Positions 1 through 11,749 are shown, counted from the stretch's first letter. The stretch is 64,000 bases of DNA from Symsagittifera roscoffensis (GCF_963678635.1 NC_087067.1:1364001-1428000); one strand, 5' to 3'. Numbers and translations are program-made. Notes: generated by a model not told the origin, from the sequence alone.

Positions 1-1470
1 GCATTTATACAAGGGAACCTAAAGGAAAACATGTACAAATTACATGATAATAATTAGCAGTTATCTGTTAAATTGACAATATTTTCTACTAAACTCCTCA
101 GTTTTGACTAATTTTTCTTGCAAAGTGACTTCAAGAGCGAAATCATGCAAGAAGCAGAAAGCAAGAATAAGCTTAAGACACAGAAAATTTTTTGGGAAAA
201 TCATTGAAAAATATGTGGAGGAAGGAACACAGAGATTGTTCGAATTGAATTAAGTTGGAAGATAGTAGATGAAGCAGAAACTGATAAAAAATCAAATTGA
301 GATAGAAACTCAATTTGATTCATTAGGATCTTAGAGGCTTTTTTTGTAAAATTTAGCCTATATATTACATCTTGAGAAAGAATCCAACATAAAATGTAAT
401 GTTTGGAAAATTTTTTATCATTTGATATTCTAGGTTATATAACTTATATAACCTAGGATATAACCTAGGATATAACTTATATAAAAATTCAGATTTTGTG
501 AAAATAATTTGTTGTCAAGTAAACTCAACTCCAACATCTTTTGGAAGATTATACACAAAGCATAAATCAAAAATTTGCTTTCAAGATCTACATTTCATTC
601 TTTTGGGTAAAAAAATTTGATGAAGAAAGATTTTTAGAGAAAATAATATGGAGCCTGCTGAATAATTCTAAGCAAACTAAGACTTACCTATTACAAGCAG
701 TATTAGTTATACAAGCAGAACCAGATAAATGATCTCCTAATTCTATGAAGAAAACTTTCAATTAGACACACAATAAAAATTTAATTCTGTTTAGCTTCAA
801 TTTTTTTCAATTAGAAAACTACGTTGAATTATAGATTTTTTTTGCTTAATAAATTTTGCAAAATTATTAAATTTTTACAATTTGCACCTGGACTTCTTTT
901 CCTTAATCGATGTTTTTAAGAACAGATCTTTTAAATGTTGCAGAAATAAGTTCGCTTGCGTATTTCAAATTCCGAAGGTTTTGCAGATCAAAAACAATAG
1001 AGCTGCTCTTAATTTATTCTAAGAAATCAACGTAAAAATACACATTTTTATTCTCGATTTATACATTTGCTTTCGAATGCTTAAAATAGCACCAATTTTT
1101 TCTCTTTTTTTGAGAAAACTTCCGACAAAATTCAAGAACAAAAAGCAATTTACAAACTTTTTATGCAAGAAAAGTGATAGTTAATGATTCCAAAAGTTGG
1201 GTTTTTGCTGAAATGGTTTGCTGCAGCAACTAAACAAGGAAAATTAAAGAAGAGCATGTACAATTTACATGGTAATAAGTAGCAGTTATCAGTTAAATTG
1301 ACACTATTTTCTCCTAAACTCCTCAGTTTTGACTAAATTTTCTTGCAAAGTGAGTTCAAGAGCGAAAGCATGCAAGAAGCAGAAAGCAAGAATAAGCTTA
1401 AGACACAGAAAATTTCTAGGGAAAATCAATGAAAAAATATGTTGTAGAAGAAACAGAGAGATAATTATCA
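1..1470. repeat. R1 AT-rich tandem repeat, one full and one partial copy
   Basis: A unit of about 1.23 kb starts near 1 (landmark acaagggaacctaaagg) and starts again near 1229 in a variant form (aaacaaggaaaattaaag). The same unit recurs at 11750, 12483, 13715, 16597 and 17816. Inside it at about 430-485 lies a palindrome-rich stretch built from ggttatataac and cctaggatata. There is no coding signal: every open frame is short and is broken differently between copies. It could be a satellite or the body of a non-autonomous element; no terminal inverted repeat or target duplication was seen. Confidence 0.8.
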
Positions 1471-2105
1471 GTTTTGCAGAAAATTTTGTTGAATATCGTA
1501 CAACCTAATTTACTGTTAAGAGAAATATACCCCATTTTCATTCATTTTTAGCTGTAAAATTTTCAATTTTTATCAATGATCTGAAACTTATTTTTATTAA
1601 ATGTTTTAAAAACTTCTCAGAAATTGTAATTTTTGTACAAGTTTGATTTAAACTTTGAGAAGAAACTGAGAAGGAAATGGATCATGAAGTTTGATCTAGA
1701 AATTTCAATGAATTTTGCCCCTATTGTTCGTTTGAAGTAAGATTCTTAAGTAAATTCTCCTTGAATTGAACGAAAAGCCAGTTAATTACACAAATGAAAG
1801 GTTAAATTATGACAACTTTGGATAGATTTGATTAATTGTTACTTTCTCGAAAATTACGATTACTTACACTATTCCCCTGAGAAATCGGAAGTATCAGTAT
1901 TGATTCAGCTAATATGAGTTTTATATGTTCACAGCATTATATAAATCACTTTTTAGATAAAATTAGGGTAAAATGTATCGTATTCCCTTACTTAAGAAAT
2001 TTATGGGAAAAAATATATATATTTTTCAAACTTTTGTATCACTGTCTCAACATGATGCCAATTAAAATACAATTTGAAGTTAGTTTTAAACTCTACACAT
2101 ATTTA
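1471..2105. repeat. R2 AT-rich segment of the macro-repeat
   Basis: This non-coding segment is repeated at 14017-14527 (left part only) and 18121-18790. It starts just after the point where the other two copies carry a pair of perfect hairpins. Here that point (1430-1475) is plain sequence, so this copy shows the form before the hairpins arose. No gene is visible. Confidence 0.7.
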
Positions 2106-2885
2106 TGTTTTTTTCAATTAGATCAAAAGCAACTTAAAAACTAGCCGAAACCTAGAAATATCTGCATTTTTCTCAAAACTTTGAAATTTTTGCAATTTTT
2201 TCCAAAAACTTGAAGTTTTTTCAAGTTTCAGTAGATTTCAGCAAAAATTTAGCAGGATAAACTACTGTTTGATTAAAAAAAAATCATCTAATATTATAGT
2301 AGTTATGTCGAATTATATCAATTTTTATCGTGTTTTGATGTTTTTTGAAAAAATTTTCAATTTTTTTGATAAAAATTCCAAGTTTTTGCACATGTTACCA
2401 TTGACTTACATGAACGAAAAAACATAATACCTTCATTACACAATCTACACGTAATATCAAAAACAACACAACGCGTGCCGAGGTTTTTGCGAAAAAACTA
2501 GACATTTCCACACAAAATCCGAAAAAATACGGTTTTTCTTACCATTCTCTTACTATCACACTGTCATACTGAAACCTTTTCATTCCCTATCTTAATACAT
2601 TGGGAAACCTATTCCCTATGTTAATACAATGCATTTCTAAACCTTATACATAGTGACATCTATAAAGTATCTTAATACATGGGAAATTGAAACACTATCT
2701 TAAAACATGGTAAGATCGGGCGCCAAAAATTTTTCTGAAATTTACCATCTGAAACCTTACCATCTTCTTACATAGGAAACCTAATCCCTATCTTAATACA
2801 TAGGATAATTTGTTCCCTATCTTAAAACATAGGTTGCTGACCGGATACTCTATAGCCTATGTTAAAACATGGGGGTCAGCAAGCA

Positions 2886-2903
2886 CCCCCCCCCCCCCCC
2901 CCC
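2886..2903. repeat. Poly-C tract, 18 C
   Basis: An uninterrupted run of 18 C follows the motif gtcagcaagca. The same place in the other two repeat copies also holds a C run (3973-3988, 16 C; 19470-19483, 14 C), so the homopolymer belongs to the repeat unit. Confidence 0.95.
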
Positions 2904-3972
2904 ATGATCGCCTCACACGTATATTACTCTTTTATACATTTTTTTTCTCAAATTAGTTTGTTCACTTTGATCTTTTTCTAGCGTTTTGTTTATGATTGTG
3001 ATTTTTTCGTAGCCCAACAAAATGCTCATAGTTTTTATTAGGACCATGAGTAGGCGTAGGACATGCTGTGGTCCTGTGTATGTTCAGCAATTACGATGGT
3101 CTAGCTGACTGCCCGTTAAAAAAACATATATACATCAAAGTTAAATCAAAATTGTTTCAGAGCTAAAGAAACACTTGCTGTTTGTCACTTGTTCTGTTTT
3201 CAATTAGATCAAGAGCAACAAAAAAACTAGCCGAAACCTTGAGATGTCTGCCTTTTTTTTCCAAAAACTTGAAATTTTTGCAAACTTTTCCAAAAACTTA
3301 AATTTTTTTCAAGTTTCAGTAGATTTCAGCAAAAATTTAGCAAGATAAACTACTGTTTGATAAAATAAGATCATCTAATAAAATAGTAGTTATGTCGAAT
3401 TATTTCCATTCTTATCGTGTTTTGATGTTTTTTGAAAAAATTTTCAATTTTTTTGATAAAAGTTCCAAGTTTTTGCTCATCTTACCATTGACTTACATGA
3501 ACGAAAAAACATAATACCTTCGTTACACAATCTACACATAATATCAAAACCTACACAACGCGTGCCGCGGTTTTTGCGAAAAAACTAGACATTTCCACAC
3601 AAAATCCGAAAAAAAACGGTTTTTCTTAATATTCTCTTACTATCACACTGTCACACTGAAACCTTTCCATTCCCTATCTTAATACATTGGGAAACCTATT
3701 CCCTATGTTAAAACAATGCATTTCTAAACCTTATACATAGGGATATCTATAAAGTATCTTAATACATGGGAAATCGAAACACTATCTTAAAACATGGTAA
3801 GATCGGGCACCAAACATTTTTCTGAAATATACCATCTCAAACCTTACCATCCTAATACATAGGAAAACTAATCCCTATCCTAATACATAGGGTAATTTAT
3901 TCCCTATCTTAATACATAGGTTGCTGACCGGATACTCTATAGCCTATGTTAAAACATGGGGGTAGGCAACCA

Positions 3973-3988
3973 CCCCCCCCCCCCCCCC
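3973..3988. repeat. Poly-C tract, 16 C
   Basis: This is the counterpart of the tract at 2886, one repeat unit further on, after gtaggcaacca. It is followed by the same catgatcgcctcacac sequence. Confidence 0.95.
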
Positions 3989-4354
3989 ATGATCGCCTCA
4001 CACATATATTACTCTTTTATACATTTTTTTCTCAAATTAATTTGTTCTTTTTGATCTCTTTCTAGCGTTTTGTTTATGATTGTGATTTTTTCGTAGCCCA
4101 ACAAAATGCTCATAATTTACACTAGGACCATGTGTAGGCGTAGGACATGCTGTGGTCCTGTGCATGTTCAGCAATAACGCTGGTCTAGCTGACTGCCCAT
4201 TAAAAAAACATTTATAAATCAAAGTTAAATCAAAATTGTTTCAGAGCTAAAGTAACACTTGCTGTTCGTCACTTGTTCTGTGTTATTTGATAACTGTTCT
4301 CTAAATTTCTGTCAAATTTTTTAGCAACGCCCTGACTAGTTTGCGACAACGCCC

Positions 4355-4770
4355 TGACTAAGTTTTCGACCGCAGCGACTGATTTTTTGACCATGCCGCG
4401 ACTAATTTTTCGACCACTGCGACTAATTTCTCGACCACCTTGACTAATTTTTTGACCAAAGTGACTAAATTTTTGACCACCGCGACTATTTTTTCGACCA
4501 CTTCGACTAATTTTTCGACAACCGTGACTAATTTTTCGACCACCGCGACAAACTTTTTGACCGTCGCGACTATTTTTTGACCGCAGCGACTAATGTTTCG
4601 ACCGTTGCCACTAAGTTTTTGACCGCTGCGATAATTTCTCGACCATTCCGCGACTAATTTTTTGACCGCCGCGGCTATTTTTTTGACCGCAGCGACTAAT
4701 TTTCTGACCACCGAGACTAGTTTTTGACATCTACAACTATTTTTTTGACTATCGAGACTAATTTTTCGAC
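4355..4770. repeat. 21-bp minisatellite
   Basis: About 20 imperfect copies of a 21-bp unit, roughly gcgactaatttttcgaccac. On the - strand the unit stays in frame for 117 codons (4711 to 4358) and gives a seven-residue repeat of the VVEKLVA kind. The open frame follows from a 21-bp period without stops, so it is not called as a gene. The duplicate at 19484-19865 has frame breaks. It lies directly upstream of an old LTR element flank. Confidence 0.9.
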
Positions 4771-5011
4771 CATCGCCACCGAGATACGGTATTACCAGAG
4801 TTTGTCCGCAAATAAAGCCCTGTTCAGGCTATGGAATTTTGGTGGCGGAATTAAAGTTTCAGCGATCGGAAAAGTAAAAAAAAAAAAAATAGGTCGCGGA
4901 CCTCGACCCGAGCTGACATTTTGAATATATCTTTTTAGATAGGTGGACGTTTCATTTTCAACTAAAGTTGAGTTTTTTTTATCTGAAACCTATAAAGCGC
5001 TGAAGATATAG
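4771..5011. other. Flank of the env-element insertion (first copy)
   Basis: This moderately GC-rich stretch contains aataaagccctgttcagg and the motif gtcgcggacctcgacccg, and ends in ATAG (5008-5011) directly before the LTR. The same stretch is at 19866-20090. With 26108 onward it forms the pre-insertion sequence, which leads into a gag remnant, so it may be part of an older LTR; that is inference. Confidence 0.45.
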
Positions 5012-5385
5012 TGGAACCAGATCTAAACTTGATTTATACTATTGGTTATTATTATGATATATTATCTCTATAAAATATTAAATACTAACCAATCATACTC
5101 CAGCAAACTAATACCCCACTTATTTGTAAAGGGTTGAAACTGCTTGTAGTTTCAACACCACAACAGTTTGAATTAAAATTAGAATACAGTTGTTCTCCTT
5201 CTGGAACTAACTTTTGCAAACCGGTGTACACTAGATATATTGAGACTAGGAAAAATAAGAGTCAGATTAAGAATGGTATTAGTAGTTGCACGAATCTATC
5301 CGGCCAAAAAACAGATAGCGTGACAAGCAGACGGAGTACCTTATCTGAAAAAACTCTATGAGTACAGTAACCTATACATAACTCA
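5012..5385 (+). mobile_element. 5' LTR of truncated env element (copy A)
   Basis: The 374-bp LTR begins TGGAACC and ends ACTCA (TG...CA). It has a TATA box (TATAAAA, 5069-5075) and a perfect 9-bp stem-loop at 5133-5156. It is clearly related to copies B (20091), C (25741) and, on the other strand, D (28966) and E (44498). ATAG precedes it. It is followed after two bases by the primer-binding site. The partner 3' LTR is missing because the macro-repeat junction at about 10724 cuts the element. Confidence 0.85.
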
Positions 5386-5387
5386 TC

Positions 5388-5397
5388 TGGTGCGACC
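5388..5397 (+). other. Primer-binding site, copy A
   Basis: TGGTGCGACC starts two bases after the LTR end, the usual place and form (TGG...) for a tRNA primer site. The same ten bases follow the LTR in copy B and in the - strand element. The cognate tRNA would end GGTCGCACCA; I cannot assign it. Confidence 0.75.
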
Positions 5398-5481
5398 TCA
5401 AGATTTAAATAAAAACCAAAATTTAAAATCAAATTAAAACCATAAGATACAGAAAGTACACGTTTACAAGAAATAACACTC

Positions 5482-7706
5482 ATGAACAACACCTATTTTG
5501 GCGCAATTCACTATGACATACCTTTAGATATGAAATTAGATTACACAATAAGTAGAGTTTTTCAAGAAATGTCTTTGACAGAATTTGAAACACTCCATCA
5601 ATTATGCAAACTAAAAATGCCTTATGCAGGATATTCATTGTCAGGAAACAGATCAAATTTTATTGATTACGAGGAAATATATTATGGTATTACACCTGTA
5701 CCAAAAAAGTATCACCTTTATATGTGTTTGAAGATAAAAGATGCTATAAAAGAATCCCAATATTCTGCAAAAATAAAATACATTTTGTTGATACACTCTC
5801 CCGCAGAACTTAGTTTTGGGATACAGCAGTCCCATGTGGATCACAAAGCAGCCACAATGTAGTACAATTAAACCCTGACGAGGATAATACTATCTTCTCA
5901 CACCATACCCTACACTCATGCAACCATTCAAAAACTTTTCCGCATATCGGCATATACTCTAAATCAGACATTCAACATCACATTCGAACACAACAATTCT
6001 AGGAAACACTCACGAAAATGGACATAATCCAAAGACAATCCGTAAATCAAAACCTGCACAAACTTGCAGAAAAATCAGGATTTTCAGACATATACGCACA
6101 ACACTATAGCGGATAATTTAAAAATATAAAAGATTACATTTACTTAAAGGGCGAAAAATACAGACCACAAGATATATCACCAATAAATATTTTTAGTTTT
6201 GTAAATTTGAAAAACGAGCTTCTTGCCTTTCTAGGACGGCCCTACTACATCTTAGAAAGATTGACTATATTATACGCAATGTTTAATTTTCTTGGATTTT
6301 TTTCCTCTCTCTTGAAAGGAATTTACAATACATGCACAGTACATACACAAGTAAATGAAAAAGCAAGCGTAGCACGCATTCTTTTCGCAGGATTTTTTGG
6401 AATATTTTCAACATCAATCAATAGAAATCTTCATGACGCTCAAATAAAAGAATACAACACTAAGTTATCAACAACACCAAACACGTACGACGAATCAAGA
6501 AACAATACAAACTTGAAACACTCCATCAATTATGCAAACTTGAACGTACACAAATTTTACAATCACTTGCACTAGCAGTACTAAAAATGCCTTATGCGGG
6601 ATATTCATTGTCAGGAAACAGATCAAATTTTATTGATTACGAGGAAATATATTATGGTATTACACCTGTACCAAAAAAGTATTACCTTTATATGTGTTTG
6701 AAGATAAAAGATGCTATAAAAGAATCCCAATATTCTACAAAAATTATATACATTTTGTTGATACACTCTCCCGCAGAACTTAGTTTTGGGATACAGCAGT
6801 CCCATGTGGATCACAAAACAGCCACAATGTAGTACAATTAAACCCTGACGAGGATAATACTATCTTCTCACACCAACCCTACACTCATGCAACCACTCAA
6901 AAACTTTTCCGCATATCGGCATATACTCTAAATCAGACATTAAACATCACATTCGAACACAACCATTTCAAGAATCACTCACGAAAATGGACACAATCCA
7001 ACGACAATCCGTAAATCAAAACCTGCACAAACTTGCAGAAAAATCAGGATTTTCAGACATATACGCACAACACTATAGCGGATAATTTAAAAATATAAAA
7101 GATTACATTTACTTAAAGGGCGAAAAATAACCACAAGATATATCACCAATAAAAAATTTTATTTTTGTAAATTTGAAAAACGAGCTTCTTGCCTTTCTAG
7201 GATGGCCCTACTACATCTTAGAAAGATTGACTATATTATACGCGATGTTTAATTTTCTTGGATTTTTTTCCTCTCTCTTGAAAGGAATCTACAATACATG
7301 CACAATACATACACAAGTAAATGAAAAAGCAAGCGTAGCACGCATTCTTTTCGCAGGATTTTTTGGAATATTTTCAACATCAATCAAAAAAAATCTTCTA
7401 GACGCTCAAATAAAAGAATACAACACCAAACACGTACGGCGAACCAAGAAACAATACAAATATAACGCCCACAGCACCATAATTACAAATCTTAACCATA
7501 ACCACCCCTTATCATTGGTACCACGAAATTTTAGAAATATTGCCCTATCAGACCTCATAACTTCGCGATCTAATTATCCACAAAGCCCAATTCAACACAT
7601 AATAACCCAACAACCCAACATAGACGACAAATATGAACAAATTATAGAACAACCACACACCACTAAATTCCGTTCTCAGAACAACCATCTTTTTAGCACA
7701 CGATGA
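5482..7706 (+). pseudogene. Env-like gene, decayed, with internal duplication
   Basis: This is the counterpart of the - strand env-like frame at 33949-32843. It starts with an ATG at 5482, 84 bases after the PBS. The N-terminal part is in one frame to 5862, then breaks. A membrane-proximal part with FLGRPYYIL/FLGWPYYIL and a hydrophobic stretch follows at 6207-6575 and 7173-7706. About 966 bp are tandemly duplicated inside the gene (5612-6579 and 6580-7545). The last frame ends TGA at 7704-7706, overlapping the next ATG. Nothing in it can make a full protein. Its role as an envelope glycoprotein is inferred from position after pol in the related element and from the hydrophobic segments, not from a recognised family signature. 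Confidence 0.6.
5612..7545 (+). repeat. 966-bp tandem duplication inside the env-like gene
   Basis: Landmarks such as gccttatgc(a/g)ggatattc (5619, 6587) and the segment around aaacgagcttcttgcc (6211, 7177) each occur twice about 966 bp apart. The copy at 20569-21873 has only one. The duplication therefore arose in this unit after the macro-repeat amplification, or was lost from the other unit. Confidence 0.85.
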
Positions 7707-8667
7707 GCCGCCAAATTGGATCCCTCCATTGATCAATTTCCCACCCAGCAAACCTTCAGAACAACATCCCCATCATCCCACTTTTTGCTTTCCCCCCACC
7801 TCAATCACCTCTTCCTAACACCTCACCCAGCGTGGAATCAGGAAATTTTTCCAACCCAACAGTATATAACACCGTCTCCCAATTCAACAACTCCGATATC
7901 GAAACACCCAACGAATTTGCAACCTCTGAACCCAGCCCATCTACATTTTCTCAAAACCCTTTCAACCTCTACTTTCAACCCCCCTTCTCAACCCCCCTTT
8001 TCAACTTCTACAGGTTCACCAGCTCTACAGACGAGAACTGAAGCAGGTCTACCGAGAACTCGCACCATCGCCGAAGCAGAAGGAGCCAACCTGCTGTCGA
8101 AGATCGAGTGCCTGCCAGAAGGCCATCACTTGAAGCCCCTACTCGCGCCTGTCTGAAATCGAGAGGAGAAACTACTTTCAGACCCGACCGGAGATCGGTC
8201 AACAGGAAAAGACTAAACAAAGTTGGCCCAGGGCAATGCGTGAGACAAAAGATCAGAGATGACACCATTGACATCGAAGACCAATTTTACAATGACAACA
8301 TGGACCAAGAAAGCTTTCACGCCAGAGCAACAAAAGGCAAGAGACTCCCACAAGACGAAAACAGAACCCGTAAAGAATAAATCACGCTACACCAGCTGAG
8401 ACCGAACAGAGCACCCTGGCTCCAACAGGTCGCACACCGCTTCGGGTGGGAAAAATCGGATATTTGCCCACACTGCGACGCAAACGAGCCTGGGAGTGCC
8501 GAATATATGCTAGTCAGGTGCCAGAAATGGAATGAAGAAAGACAAGAAACCCTTGAAGACAACCCGTCGGTCTCGGCCCTCCAAGACAACCCCGACAGAA
8601 TTATCCACTTCTTCCGGCGGATAGGGAGACTCTAATCTCCCCCCTGATCATCGAAGAGGGCGCCAAC

Positions 8668-8706
<39 letters not shown>

Positions 8707-10207
8707 CTACATTTCCAAATAAAAATTGAACCTCCTTCACCTCCCTCCTCTATTTCACATGTCACACCCACATATTACCCTCTTACTAGCGAATCATCCG
8801 ATAACAATGACCAAGATCTCACACAAATATCACACGAACTTGATAACTTCATAACACTACAACAGCAATTACAACACCCTCACACACTAACCATTCACCA
8901 AGTCTCACGATCTTTAACATCAACCAATCCATCAACTCTAACCCCCTCTTCAGCTTATACACCCTCCCAAAATTCCACTTCCCCATCAACCCCATCCACT
9001 AGTACCAACCGCGCTTACCGAACCGTTAAGCGAAAATTCCCAAAAACCCCATTCCCATCTAACGCAGGAACATCCACCACATTTATCAATCATCCACTTC
9101 ACGCTAATACCAAAGAATTTCTACAAATATTTCTTTTTCCCCCAATATACATACTTCCATTCCGACCCCCACGATGAAATACCAAATAACGTAAACGAGC
9201 ATGTCTTATACCCACACTCTCATGGACCTCTCATTACCTTTTTACGAATCCATTAACATTACCACTATATAGCACTGAATAATGAAATATCCAGCACCCT
9301 ATTCTACCGTCTCACAACAGCAGTAACCTCAAGCCAGTTCACGCAAAATAGGATTCAGAGAATCCCTGACCAAATTCTCTGAACCTAAAGCTAATACCCA
9401 CTCCATCGATTACTACTATCGTAATATCATCCGCCCCAATGAAGACATTTGTCTACTTGGCGATCCAAATACTAACTAACCCTCAATTAACCAAAAAAAT
9501 TTTCATAAAAACCTCATACACCTTCACCCTTAACATCTCAGATAAAAAAAATGACAAAGTCAGCTCTGCAGCACCACGTCATACAACTGCTTACGAATCA
9601 TACTTTACCAAATTCAATCATTTTTCACTAACTTTTTTTTTCCTCACACCAAAAGAACGAGATCTGCACTGTTCACACAAAATCATGTTACGAACTAAAC
9701 AAACACATCCGCACACTTATTATAGATTCATTGAAAGTCATTACATCAGCACGACAACTTCACCACAGATTTCAATACCTTAACTCAAAATACACATCAC
9801 TTTTTTCTTTAACTTCACATATTGCATTAAAGACACTAACCAACAAGGCACCATCCGAAATTATGATCTCATCACCCAGATGTATATCTTCTGCCCACTA
9901 AACAAACTAATAAACGTAGACGAATCCCGCCTAATGATAATCTCTCATGAATTCCTTCAGCCCGTCGAAGTCGCAATCCTAGAATTTATATATAACACTC
10001 GCTATAACAACAAAAATACATCACCTAAATCAAAACACACCGTATGAACAATCACCTAACACGGAAGAATGTAACATCATTAAAGCACTTTAATTGCTTT
10101 GGCCACTCTTGCAGACTAAAAACATCATTCGTTTGTTCGATAAACTACTAACCTCCTCTGATATAAACCACGATGTTTTTCCTCATGGCTTCTTCAACGA
10201 CAATTAG
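7703..10207 (+). pseudogene. ORF4 remnant downstream of env, split by a LINE
   Basis: The start ATG (7703) lies inside ATGA, overlapping the env stop. The reading frame hits TGA at codon 10, where the - strand copy reads on, so it is dead. The first part (to 8012) is rich in Pro, Ser, Thr and Asn. A 690-bp LINE interrupts it (8013-8702). Recognisable ORF4 sequence resumes at 8712, including an open piece at 9439-9783, and ends at TAG 10205-10207 just before a splice donor. The function is unknown: the N-terminal half looks disordered, and the C-terminal half is conserved among the copies here but I cannot assign it to a family. Confidence 0.6.
8013..8702 (+). mobile_element. 5'-truncated LINE with (AC)n tail (copy 1)
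   Basis: A GC-richer 690-bp block inserted in ORF4. It encodes the C-terminal end of a non-LTR reverse-transcriptase protein, with a Cys-rich tail motif of the CPHC...EYMLVRC type near 8465-8522, a TAA/TAG region near 8633, a short 3' UTR and an (AC)n tail (about 8663-8702). The flanking repeats acttctaca (8004-8012) and acctctaca (8703-8711) fit a 9-bp target duplication with one change. Frame breaks: TGA after codon KPLLAPV at about 8153 and TAA at about 8378. The same insertion is at 22180. Confidence 0.8.
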
Positions 10208-10288
10208 GTAATATGAATTCAATATTTTACTAACAAATTCAAAAAACACTAACAATTAAGATTCAATGTTTTCTTTTTTTCTTTATAG
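10208..10288 (+). other. Candidate intron at the end of ORF4 (81 nt)
   Basis: GTAATATG directly follows the ORF4 stop, and a pyrimidine-rich run ends CTTTATAG. The same GT and AG are kept at 15048-15128, 24373-24453 and, in the diverged - strand element, 30977-30894 (84 nt). Conservation between the two element types supports a real spliced intron. No transcript evidence is available here. Confidence 0.5.
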
Positions 10289-10724
10289 GCACAATCATCA
10301 ATCATCTGCAAAACAAAAAGCAAAATAAAAAACAGAAACTCTTTTTCAAATAAATAATTTCTCTTAACCTATCCTATAATTGAAGTAATAAATTATCCCG
10401 TACAAAGCAGTAAATTAATATATAAATACTTTCTCCCACAAACAGCAAATATTCATTAAAATGAAAGTAAATTAATATTTTTAACCCCTAAATCAAGCAG
10501 TAATTTTCTAATTTCCAATGTAGTAAATTGATAAAAGTTTTTCATAAATAACAAAAGCAGTACTAACCTTTTCAAGCGACGCTTCTTTATATTTTCTCGC
10601 ACAAATATTCTATCCAATTTCGCGTTAAAATTTTTCGACTTAAAATAATGGATTCAAGTTTCAACCTTCACTGATAACAACTCTAACAAGTCTTAACACG
10701 TTTCAAACTTTCCTTCAACCTTGT
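10289..10724 (+). other. 3' UTR piece of env element, truncated
   Basis: AT-rich non-coding sequence homologous to 24454-24896. It breaks at about 10724 after ccttcaaccttgt and continues into AT-rich repeat sequence instead of the rest of the 3' UTR and the LTR. This breakpoint is the joint between macro-repeat units 1 and 2. Confidence 0.7.
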
Positions 10725-11749
10725 GCTTCAACCTTGTGCTTCTTAATTCTGCTTCGGATTAATGAACGTTCGTTGAAATGATATATTTTCACCTCTAAAA
10801 CTCAATTTCCAAATGGAACTTTGTTCAAATTGGTTTCAGTTGGAAGATAGTAGATGGAGCAGAAACTGAGAAATTATCATATTGAGATAGAAACTCAATT
10901 TATTTCATTGGTAGTTTAGCGATTTTTTATTAAAAATTAGCTTAGATTTTACATCTTGAGAAAAAATCTAACATACAAGTGTAATGTTTGGAAAATTTTT
11001 TATCATGTGATATACTCGGTTAACTTATATGAAATTCAGATCTTTTGAGAATAATTTGTAGTGAAGTAAACCAAACTGCCACAACTTTTTGAAGATGATA
11101 CATGAAGCATGAATCAAAAATTTACTTTCAAGATCTACATTTCATTCTTTTGGATAAAATAATTTGATGTAGAAAGATTTTTAGAGAAAATAATATGGAG
11201 ACTGCTCAAACATTCTAAACAAACTAATACTTTAGCAGAACCAGGTGTATGATCTCCTAATTCTATGAATTTTAACCAGAAAATTTTCAATTAGATACAC
11301 ATTAAAAATTTAGTCCTGTTTGGCTTCAGTTTTTTTTCAATTAGAAAATTACGATGAATTATATTAATAAATTTCGCAAAAATAATCAATTATCACAGTT
11401 TGCACCTTGATTTTGTTTCCTTAATCGATGTCAGATCAATGTGAGAACAGGTCTTTTCGATGTTATAAATGTTGCAGAAATATAGAACTAAGTTCCCTTG
11501 CGTATTTCTAGTTCCGAAGGTTTTGCAGATTATAAACAATAGAGCTGCTCTTAATTGATTCTTAGATATCAACGTAAAAATACACCTTTATAAATTCAAT
11601 TTTTACATGTGCTTTCGAATGCTTACAATAGCACCGAAAACTTTCGACAAAAATCAAGAACAAAAAGTTATTTACAAAATTTTATTTTTGCAAGAAAGTG
11701 ATAGTTAATGATTCCAAAAATTAGGTTTTTGCTGAAATAGTTTGCTGTA
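10725..11749. repeat. Diverged R1 copy starting macro-unit 2
   Basis: After about 120 bp of linker (cttcggattaatgaacgttc) the sequence follows R1 from its position 250 onward, with more differences than between the other R1 copies and with deletions. The same block is at 15569-16596. No gene is visible. Confidence 0.75.

Larger units (their letters stand above)
2106..4290. repeat. Tandem duplication of a 1.09-kb non-coding unit
   Basis: The sequence from about 2106 to 3192 is repeated from 3193 to about 4290, a period of roughly 1087 bp. Each unit carries, in order: a segment starting with caattagatcaa, a cluster of short motifs of the type ccctatcttaatacat spaced over about 330 bp (2575-2880 and 3665-3960), a poly-C tract, and about 300 bp beginning catgatcgcctcacac. 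A third, shortened copy lies at 18760-19483. No coding potential is visible. Confidence 0.8.

Noticed and set aside
4358-4711. 117-aa - strand ORF as a gene
   Set aside because: Pure by-product of a 21-bp minisatellite without stops; the sister copy is out of frame.
8008-8589. - strand ORFs over the LINE (8008-8274, 8317-8589, 22232-22768)
   Set aside because: Antisense shadows of the LINE coding frame.
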